Below are positions 57,893-64,000 of a stretch of DNA of 64,000 nucleotides, piece by piece. The stretch's first letter is position 1, and every line of letters starts with the position of its first letter. The translations under genes and the position numbers were made by a program. Below the pieces are notes generated by a model that was given only the letters and a program-made list of their open reading frames with translations, searched no databases and was not told the origin of the DNA. Origin of the DNA: Klebsiella pneumoniae (GTDB lineage: Bacteria > Myxococcota_A > UBA796 > GCA-2862545); contig CAMASI010000007.1 of NCBI GenBank assembly GCA_945861065.1, positions 18,393 to 82,392 on the forward strand. Direction: 5' to 3'.

Positions 57893-59086
57893 ATGTTCCT
57901 TTGGCTTTCTCTTGTTGCATGTACCCCTGAACCCACAGGAGCCTCCACGCCCGCATCGGCACCCGCCGGCAAGGCAAAGTCCAAGGTCGCCAAGAGCAAG
58001 AGCAAAGGCAAAGTGCCGGAAGGACCGCTCGCAGAGATCGTAAAACCTGCGACGCGCGACGCCGCCCGGTGGGGCAACGCGCGGTGCAATGACGGCACAC
58101 CTGCGGCCGTGCTCGTGCGCAAACCCGAAGCGGGCAGCAAGACTTGGGTGCTGAAAGTCGCGGGCGGATTTTTCTGCGAAGACGACAAGGTTGCGTGCGG
58201 GGGCCGCGAGCCTCGCCTCACAACCACCGTCAAAGGCGAAGACGGTACGCAGGCCGAAATCGGCAAACAAGGCCTGTTTTCCCTCGACGCAGCGCAAAAC
58301 CCGACGTTTCACGGCGCAAACCATGTGTCGTTCGGGTACTGCTCCTCTGACCTTTGGTTGGGAACCTCGACGGACCGGCAACCGACGCCCGCATCCCCCG
58401 AAGGCTGGTACTTCTCTGGGCGGCACAACTTCCGGGCGTCCCTGGAATCGCTCATTGCGTCCTTCGGACTCGACGACAAAGATCCCGACACCGCCGTGCT
58501 GGTCGTGGGTCACTCCGCGGGCGGTGCGGGTGTGGTCGGCAACCTCGACGTCGTGAAAGAGTTGCTGCCCGAAACGGTGAAACGCGGCAAAGTCAAGACG
58601 GTGCTCGACGGCTCGTGGATCCCGACACAACCGACCGATCTGCTTCCCAAGGTGGACAAATGGGGACCTGTCGAGAAGGCCTGCGCCGCCGCCGAGCCTG
58701 ACGCGCGGACCTGCATTTACGGACCCACCTGGTGGCCCCACGTCGCACCCGCCGGAATCCCAATGTTGGTGGCGATCAGCGGGCTCGATGTCACCCAAAC
58801 GCGGGTGTTCATGCCCGAAAAAACCCCAGAAAAAGCCGAAGCCTGGCGCCAGAATACCCTCGTTAGCCTCAAAGGCCTTCCGTGGGTCTTCTCCGAAGGC
58901 CGCGCTTATCACGTGCTTTCGTTCGAACCTGGTTTCAACAACGGTCCCCCCGAAGGGCCAAAATACGGCGAATTGGTCACCCGCTTTTGGGAAGGGGGCG
59001 CGCCTGCACAAGTGGTGTGGGGCTACGACAAACCGCTGCAAGCCCCGAAACCTGCCGCGGGCAGTGCACCCGCGGAAGAAGAATAG
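57893..59086 (+). CDS. Pectinacetylesterase/Notum-family lipoprotein
   Basis: About 397 residues (TTG at 57890 would add one). MFLWLSLVACTPE is a lipobox. A Lys/Ser linker (AGKAKSKVAKSKSKGK) follows. The hydrolase domain shows VAGGFFCEDD (the GGGWC-type oxyanion region), the family block NHVSFGYCSSDLWLG and the nucleophile Ser in VVGHSAGGAG. A late His lies in GRAYHVLSFEP. Notum and plant PAEs remove acyl or acetyl groups, and the bacterial substrate is unknown. The 59087-59168 gap to the convergent UbiB gene has no clear terminator. Confidence 0.85.
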   Translation: MFLWLSLVACTPEPTGASTPASAPAGKAKSKVAKSKSKGKVPEGPLAEIVKPATRDAARWGNARCNDGTPAAVLVRKPEAGSKTWVLKVAGGFFCEDDKVACGGREPRLTTTVKGEDGTQAEIGKQGLFSLDAAQNPTFHGANHVSFGYCSSDLWLGTSTDRQPTPASPEGWYFSGRHNFRASLESLIASFGLDDKDPDTAVLVVGHSAGGAGVVGNLDVVKELLPETVKRGKVKTVLDGSWIPTQPTDLLPKVDKWGPVEKACAAAEPDARTCIYGPTWWPHVAPAGIPMLVAISGLDVTQTRVFMPEKTPEKAEAWRQNTLVSLKGLPWVFSEGRAYHVLSFEPGFNNGPPEGPKYGELVTRFWEGGAPAQVVWGYDKPLQAPKPAAGSAPAEEE

Positions 59087-59168
59087 AGCGGCGTCCGAGC
59101 CGGTTGGGCGAGCCGCAGGGTCAGCGAACAATCGGGCCTCGATGCAGCAACTTATTTTTGCGCGGGTC

Positions 59169-60485
59169 CTATGGAGCTCTGACGGCCTGGTCGAGCCATG
59201 GCTTAAGCATCACGCCCCAATCCGCGCGCGTTTTTAGCTTTCGCACCATCGCATACATCCCGCCCAACGCCCGATGGAGGAACACCATATTCCTCGGGCT
59301 GCGCAGCTCCGGATACAGAATCACCCGAGGCGCCATCGCTTTGAGCTTGGCCTGCACGTTGTCGTCGCCTGATCCGGCCGTATAAGGTCCGCGCCGGAAC
59401 GGGTCACAGATCACGTCCGCCATTTCGTACATGAGTTCCGCCGCTTGCGGACGGAAATTCGGCGCGAGGCAGCCGAGTTCCTGGCCCAATACAATCGCCG
59501 CCGGTTTGTCCTTGTCGATGACCGCCACCGCCAATTTCGCATATTGGCGCACCCATGCCCGATCAAAACGTTTCACACAGCCGAAATCGACCAGTCCGAC
59601 GGTGCCGTCCGGTTCGAACAAATAATTTCCCGGATGCGGGTCCGCGTGCAGCGCATTCACGTCGTACAACATGCGATGAAAACAACGTGCAACGGTAAGG
59701 CCCGCCCGTTGTTGCGCTGCCGGGGTCGCCGTTTCCAAGAATTGGTCGATATGTTTTCCCGGCATCCGATACATCGTCAACACCCGCCGCGTACAATGCG
59801 ATGGCACCGTGGCAGGAATGCGGATGGCTTTGTCCATCGCCAACGCGCGTCGGAAAAAGTCTAGATTTTCCGCCTCTTTCAGGTAGTCGAGTTCTTCTTC
59901 GAGGCGCTCCCGAAGTTCGTCAAAAATGGCGTCGACTTCCGACCGGTCGCGGCGCAGAATTCGACTCGACAAGAACACGGCCCTCAGCGCCCCAAGGTCC
60001 GCCCCGACCGACTGATCAATCCCTCGATGAAGGACCTTGACGACGACCGAAGTCCCATCGTGAAGGGTAGCGCCATGGGCTTGGCCGAGGCTCGCGGTCC
60101 CGAGCGGCTCACGCTCGAACACGTCAAACGCGACGTCGAGCGACTGGCCGAGTTCCCGCTCTACTTCCCGGCGAATGACGTCGAACGGAACAGGCTCACC
60201 TTTGTCGTGCAGCTTCCCGAGCGCCGTCTTGACCTCCGGCGGCACGTCCATGCCCTCCAGACCCACCGCGACGGCCTGACCGAGTTTCATCGCCGCGCCC
60301 TTGAGTCCGCCCAACGCTTCGGCGACCCGCCGCGCATTGTCGATATGGACGGCGTCGCGGTCGGCGTCGGTGTCGCGGCCCAACAATTCCCGGACCTGCT
60401 GCCCGAGGTAGCTCGCCCCGACCCGCGTCGTCAGACTGCCCAAGCGGGCGAGCCGCCCTAGCCGACTCTTTGGAGGCTCACCCAC
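59169..60485 (-). CDS. ABC1/UbiB-family atypical kinase
   Basis: 438 residues from GTG at 60485. Family motifs: KLGQ in AMKLGQAV, the Ala-rich nucleotide loop in PLGTASLGQAHGATLHDG, Lys in VVVKVLHRG, EELDYLKEAEN (E-D motif), HADPHPGNYLF and LVDFGCVKR. Members support ubiquinone synthesis or handling of isoprenoid lipids. The start overlaps the FG-GAP gene end by eight bases, so both are translated together. No ubi genes are nearby, so a quinone role is not established. Confidence 0.9.
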   Translation of the reverse strand: MGEPPKSRLGRLARLGSLTTRVGASYLGQQVRELLGRDTDADRDAVHIDNARRVAEALGGLKGAAMKLGQAVAVGLEGMDVPPEVKTALGKLHDKGEPVPFDVIRREVERELGQSLDVAFDVFEREPLGTASLGQAHGATLHDGTSVVVKVLHRGIDQSVGADLGALRAVFLSSRILRRDRSEVDAIFDELRERLEEELDYLKEAENLDFFRRALAMDKAIRIPATVPSHCTRRVLTMYRMPGKHIDQFLETATPAAQQRAGLTVARCFHRMLYDVNALHADPHPGNYLFEPDGTVGLVDFGCVKRFDRAWVRQYAKLAVAVIDKDKPAAIVLGQELGCLAPNFRPQAAELMYEMADVICDPFRRGPYTAGSGDDNVQAKLKAMAPRVILYPELRSPRNMVFLHRALGGMYAMVRKLKTRADWGVMLKPWLDQAVRAP

Positions 60486-62301
60486 CCGTGGCCTCGCAGG
60501 GGAAGGTCGAAATCACGCGCTCATTGTCCGCCAAATCGCAGTCCCGGCCATCCGCGGCAAGTACGCGAAATACCAGCCCACCGGGACCGAAGTCGGTCAC
60601 GTCCAGCGGAATCGGACCCACCCAAAGAACCTCACCCGCCGCAATCGAAGAGAATGTTTCTTCCCCGACGGCCGCCTCCACGCCATCCGTCACAGAAATC
60701 CACTGAAGAATTCCACCTGGACTACTGGCGGCACCGGCGTTGTGCACGGGAACCGACAACCACACGACGCCGTCGGCACATTCGATCACACACACATCCG
60801 GCTCGCCAGGCGCAAGGTCGGGTAACGCCGTCCCTACAGCCGTCTCCGAATTTCCCGCACGAAACGAGTTTCCAAGACGCCAACTCGGCGCCGGGGCCTT
60901 GGGCAGCCCCCCCGCATCGTCCACATTTTCGACCGAGTAGGCGTGTTGATTCCAGATCGGGCGCGCAGCCGCCCAGGAGTTCGCTGCGTCACCGATGACG
61001 GTAATCCCACGGCTTCCGGCAAACGCGTAGTCATTACTAGCGACAACGATTTCGGTCGAACCGTCGTGATCGACGTCCACGACAAGCGGATACTCGAACA
61101 ACGTCGCGGAACTATGACTGTCCCAGGCCAGTTCGACAACACCCGTCGCGCCGTCGAACACCCACAGGGTGTGTTCATCGGCGTACACGATTTCGGCCGC
61201 GCCATCGCCCTCGAAATCGAACACGGACGAGCCCGTGATCGCACTCGACGCGTCGGTCGTCGGGGCAACCCACAACAGGCTGCCGTCGCCATCGAAGGCG
61301 CGGTAGCCCGTCGCGCCGGCGACACCGATCTCGGGAAGGCCGTCGCCATCGAGGTCGGCGACCGTTGGGGGACCCCCGCCGACGTCACCGAAGGGCACGG
61401 ACCACCGGACCGCGCCCGTCCATCCTTCCAGCGCCGTCACGGACCCGCCACCGACCACGATGACTTCAGCGACACCGTCGCGTTCCAGGTCGGCTACCGC
61501 GGACCACCCGTCGATCGCGACCGACCACCACACGGAACCGTCCGCCCGGTACACGGTCCCGCTGTTGACGACCTCCTGCACACCGTCTTCGTCGATATCG
61601 ACCGCAAAGCTCCCAAACGCAAAGCCCACCACCGCGCCGGCCCACCGTACCACGCCCGTGGACTCTACAACCGTGGCGCCGTACAGCACCTCGCCGAGCC
61701 CGTCGCCCTCTAGATCTGCAAGGGCAGGCCAACCGTAGAAACTGGGCGCCAGGGTGGCGCTCCATCGCGGGCTTCCGTCCGCCGCCAACACCAGGATCCC
61801 GTTGACGGACCCGACCACGACCTCGGGCTCCCCGTCGGTGTCGAGGTCGCCGATCGCAACGCCCCCGGCGCCGTAGGGCGAGTCACCGGCCCCGGATGCC
61901 ACGGTCCACAGCAGGCTCCCGTCCGCGCCGCTCAGCGCTACCACCACACCTGGCGACGTGTAGCTGCCACCGGTGAAGGCCGTGAACACCACGTCGGGCA
62001 CGTCATCGGCGTCGATCGCGCCGTCACCGTCGTCGTCCGTGAGGTTTCCCACGACCGGTGCGGCCATCACTTGATGGTAGGAGGGAAACACCGGGTTGTC
62101 CGTCCATGTCCACTCGACAACGGGTGTGAAGCTGCCCAACACGGGTTCGCCCCGACAGGTCGGGTCCGTCTCGATCGACGCGGGTTCAGGGAGATCGGCG
62201 TCGCAGATCGGCGCCACCGGAACTGAGAGGGCGTCAGGCTCGACGTCCGCCGAAATCTCGTAGTCGGAGCACGCCACGACCAGAAGTGGGGCCAAACGCA
62301 T
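60478..62301 (-). CDS. FG-GAP/VCBS-repeat lipoprotein (integrin-like propeller)
   Basis: A 607-residue lipoprotein (MRLAPLLVVACSD, lipobox VVAC). Residues about 75-480 are a run of Asp/Gly-rich FG-GAP-like blades with calcium-type loops (VAIGDLDTDGEPEVVVGSV, ALADLEGDGLGEVLYG, TVADLDGDGLPEIGVAG). The C-terminal 120 residues are a beta-sandwich (CARF-like/CBM-like), starting near DLAPGEPDVCVIECADG. Probably a calcium-dependent surface protein, as in myxobacterial repeat lipoproteins. It lies 22 bp after the PLD gene and overlaps the UbiB gene. Confidence 0.82.
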   Translation of the reverse strand: MRLAPLLVVACSDYEISADVEPDALSVPVAPICDADLPEPASIETDPTCRGEPVLGSFTPVVEWTWTDNPVFPSYHQVMAAPVVGNLTDDDGDGAIDADDVPDVVFTAFTGGSYTSPGVVVALSGADGSLLWTVASGAGDSPYGAGGVAIGDLDTDGEPEVVVGSVNGILVLAADGSPRWSATLAPSFYGWPALADLEGDGLGEVLYGATVVESTGVVRWAGAVVGFAFGSFAVDIDEDGVQEVVNSGTVYRADGSVWWSVAIDGWSAVADLERDGVAEVIVVGGGSVTALEGWTGAVRWSVPFGDVGGGPPTVADLDGDGLPEIGVAGATGYRAFDGDGSLLWVAPTTDASSAITGSSVFDFEGDGAAEIVYADEHTLWVFDGATGVVELAWDSHSSATLFEYPLVVDVDHDGSTEIVVASNDYAFAGSRGITVIGDAANSWAAARPIWNQHAYSVENVDDAGGLPKAPAPSWRLGNSFRAGNSETAVGTALPDLAPGEPDVCVIECADGVVWLSVPVHNAGAASSPGGILQWISVTDGVEAAVGEETFSSIAAGEVLWVGPIPLDVTDFGPGGLVFRVLAADGRDCDLADNERVISTFPCEATGG

Positions 62302-62322
62302 GGGACCGCCTGCCGCAACCCC

Positions 62323-63801
62323 CTAGCGCGCGCCTGCCCGTTCGTACCGAGCGTATCCAGCCGCCGCGGCGTCAACGCCCGAACAAAACCACACACTGTC
62401 ACCACCCAGGTCGTAGGCCGCGGATCCGGGCTCCGCGTACACACGGCCCAGCCGCGCATCCTCAAAGGCGCGCACGAGCTGTTGGCCCGCCTCTTTGGGT
62501 CGCACATCAAAGACATAGGGTGCGTCCACCGCCGGCGGATTCGCGCCACAGCCCGGGTCGTCCGCGTCGCGAAGATTATCAAAATCATTGTCGGAACCAT
62601 CGACGCAAGAACCGACGGAATCCGCTGACTCGGGATCCGGTCGGCCGACGAGCCAACGGTCGGGAACACTGTTCCACAATCGGTCAATCCACGCCTCAAC
62701 AGTGGACGCCGTACCTTTGTCGTACAGCAGCAGCGTGTTCTCGTCGTTGGTGCTGGCCCCCGCCACCGTCCAATTCATCGACCCGATGACCACGACTTCG
62801 CCATCCACCGCGGCGACTTTGGCGTGCATCTTTCCGCCCCAATTCTCCACTTTGACGGGAATGCCCGCCGCACGAAGCACGTCGTGTTTGCTGTACTCGT
62901 TGGACGCGCCCGTGGCGTCGATGAGCACCCGAACGGCAACGCCACGCGCATGGGCTGCGAGCAGGTCGCGCACCAACGCCGAATGGGTGAGGAAAAATAC
63001 GGCGATGTCCACCCGACGGGCAGAACGCTGCACCACGGCCCGCACCGCGTCCATCGGGTCGTCTTCCGGCGAAAACCACGTCTGAATGCTCCCGCCATCG
63101 GGCAGGGCCACCACTTTCAGCCCCCCCTGGCGCACTTTGGCTTCGTGGAAACGACCGTCCCACATCTGCTGAAACTCGGCTCGGTAGAACGCGGCGACAA
63201 CCGGGTCTTGCACCACAACCACCGCGTTGGCGTTGTACCCGCCGGTACAGGTGTCCGAGATGTTCGCAGATCCCGTCCATACGATCTGCTCGTCGATGAC
63301 GAAGAACTTGTTGTGCATGATGCCGCCGATTTCCTCGAACGGCCCCACGGACTGCAGCGTCCCGAACAGGCATTGTTGCCCCAAATCGAGCGAAACACAT
63401 TGAGGCGGACCGGAGCGTCCGGGCAAAGAAGGGCAACGATACGGACCGCTAAAGGACGGTTTCGCCGCGGTGGCTTGGTCGAAAGCGCGGTCGGTCCGCA
63501 GGCCGAACTCGGCGATGAGTGCGTTGGTTTCTGCGTAGGGATTCCCGCCTTGCGCGTCTAGATCCACCACGCCGCGCACGACCACGCCGCGATCTCGGGC
63601 GTCGCGAAGTGCCCGAACAACTGCTTCCTGACGTCGATAGCCATAGATGGCGAAGTCGATCGACGCCGTCGCCCGATCCAGTAAGCCGACCAATTCCTTC
63701 GCCATCTCGGTGTCGCAGGTGAGCCTGGGCTTGTCACCCGGATCCTGCAAAAACAGGCGAATCGGTTCACCCGACCACGCGACGGCGCACCACAACCACA
63801 T
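62323..63801 (-). CDS. Secreted phospholipase D-family protein with two HKD motifs
   Basis: 492 residues from the ATG at 63801. MWLWCAVAWSGEP is a short signal. Two HKD sites: MHNKFFVIDEQIVWTGSAN and KMHAKVAAVDGEVVVIGSMN. Both carry the H-x-K-x4-D core, so the fold is complete. The C-terminal 100 residues carry a Cys/Asp-rich MopE-like segment (SCVDGSDNDFDNLRDADDPG) and further Cys. Family members include phospholipases, nucleases and phosphatidyltransferases. A secreted, Ca-binding one suggests a phospholipase or nuclease. The frame runs upstream to 63951 without a plausible start signal. Confidence 0.85.
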   Translation of the reverse strand: MWLWCAVAWSGEPIRLFLQDPGDKPRLTCDTEMAKELVGLLDRATASIDFAIYGYRRQEAVVRALRDARDRGVVVRGVVDLDAQGGNPYAETNALIAEFGLRTDRAFDQATAAKPSFSGPYRCPSLPGRSGPPQCVSLDLGQQCLFGTLQSVGPFEEIGGIMHNKFFVIDEQIVWTGSANISDTCTGGYNANAVVVVQDPVVAAFYRAEFQQMWDGRFHEAKVRQGGLKVVALPDGGSIQTWFSPEDDPMDAVRAVVQRSARRVDIAVFFLTHSALVRDLLAAHARGVAVRVLIDATGASNEYSKHDVLRAAGIPVKVENWGGKMHAKVAAVDGEVVVIGSMNWTVAGASTNDENTLLLYDKGTASTVEAWIDRLWNSVPDRWLVGRPDPESADSVGSCVDGSDNDFDNLRDADDPGCGANPPAVDAPYVFDVRPKEAGQQLVRAFEDARLGRVYAEPGSAAYDLGGDSVWFCSGVDAAAAGYARYERAGAR

Positions 63802-63895
63802 CGCTCCAGCGGTAACCGGACGTACAACCGCGCGGTGTGGTGAACCCGTGACGGGCGCGATGATCGAAAGCCGCTCCGCGATACTCCTGCCCGCA

Positions 63896-63913
63896 CCCGA
63901 TCCCGATCCCGAT
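63896..63913. repeat. Three copies of the 6-bp unit CCCGAT
   Basis: CCCGATCCCGATCCCGAT, followed by CCCC. It lies in the divergent region between the PLD gene (start 63801) and the S23-type gene (start 63937). Copy number may vary between strains. Confidence 0.5.
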
Positions 63914-63936
63914 CCCCCTCCCGACCCGAGGCAGCG

Positions 63937-64000
63937 ATGCCGTTCGACCATGAGAAGCTCGATGTGTACGCCGTCGCCTTGGACTTCCTGGTACTCGCCA
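63937..64000 (+). CDS. Four-helix-bundle (S23-type) protein, N-terminus only
   Basis: From the ATG at 63937 the frame is open to the window end. GAGG lies five bases upstream. It reads MPFDHEKLDVYAVALDFLVL, and FDHEKLDVY-x-ALDF is the conserved start of the four-helix-bundle family first described inside 23S rRNA intervening sequences. Only 21 residues are visible. Confidence 0.75.
   Translation, partial: MPFDHEKLDVYAVALDFLVLA

Overview
The window reads as chromosomal DNA of a GC-rich, Gram-negative bacterium, most likely a myxobacterium or close relative (Myxococcota, formerly Deltaproteobacteria). This is inferred from the mix of many lipoproteins with lipoboxes, a MopE-type protein with Cys/Asp-rich repeats, FG-GAP and von Willebrand A lipoproteins, a TPR gene set like those beside gliding-motility genes, a Ser/Thr kinase with a beta-propeller, an FHA regulator and an NtrC-type activator. 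No taxon can be proven from this alone. The 16S gene at 38713-40227 would settle it.

Layout. Positions 1-3390 (minus) hold three translationally coupled envelope genes (two TPR-type proteins and a small secreted protein). 3487-8837 hold dacB (minus), then sppA and an NtrC-type activator (plus, overlapping). 8847-9831 (minus) hold an IscA/ferredoxin pair, tRNA-Phe and a small lipoprotein. 9896-10474 is a lone PabA/TrpG amidotransferase. 10578-12193 (minus) is a MopE-like lipoprotein gene with an apparent frameshift. 12212-21349 (minus) is a long housekeeping gene string in the order yceD-rpmF-plsX-acpP-fabF-rpiB-glyA-nrdR-ribD-ribE-ribBA-ribH-nusB-DUF2752, mostly with 4-base overlaps. 21432-24980 (plus) hold two lipoproteins, tRNA-Gln, tRNA-Glu and a Ski2-like helicase. 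24989-27548 (minus) is phoB-phoR-phoU. 27629-34351 (plus) hold a peptidase/propeller/barrel protein, a lytic transglycosylase, a zinc-ribbon membrane protein and an MreB-like ATPase. 34358-35338 is a VWA lipoprotein.

35442-40600 is a complete rRNA operon on the minus strand (16S-23S-5S) with no tRNA in the 16S-23S spacer. Recognisable pre-rRNA processing stems, a boxA and tandem promoters are present. Upstream of it, on the same strand, lie DUF2752, zapA, ftsY, smc, a gamma-carbonic-anhydrase-like gene, deoA and a DUF2236 gene.

49253-56372 (plus) is an accessory signalling and secretion region: a barrel protein, a DUF11-like secreted protein, an FHA/winged-helix regulator, a Ser/Thr kinase-propeller protein, a remnant SRPBCC gene and a dienelactone hydrolase. 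Between the regulator and the kinase sits a 221-bp element with perfect 16-bp terminal inverted repeats and a 4-bp CTAA direct repeat. It looks like a MITE inserted exactly at the regulator's stop codon. 56445-64000 hold a secreted protein, a Nudix hydrolase, a Notum/pectinacetylesterase-like lipoprotein, a minus-strand set (PLD, FG-GAP lipoprotein, UbiB/ABC1 kinase) and the start of a four-helix-bundle (S23) protein.

The strongest points for a second look are the MITE-like element, the degenerate GTP cyclohydrolase II half of RibBA together with a RibD lacking its deaminase half, the MopE frameshift, the probable CTG start of the transglycosylase, and several unusual domain combinations (SppA with a barrel-like N-terminus; zinc peptidase-propeller-barrel; FHA plus OmpR-type DNA-binding domain).
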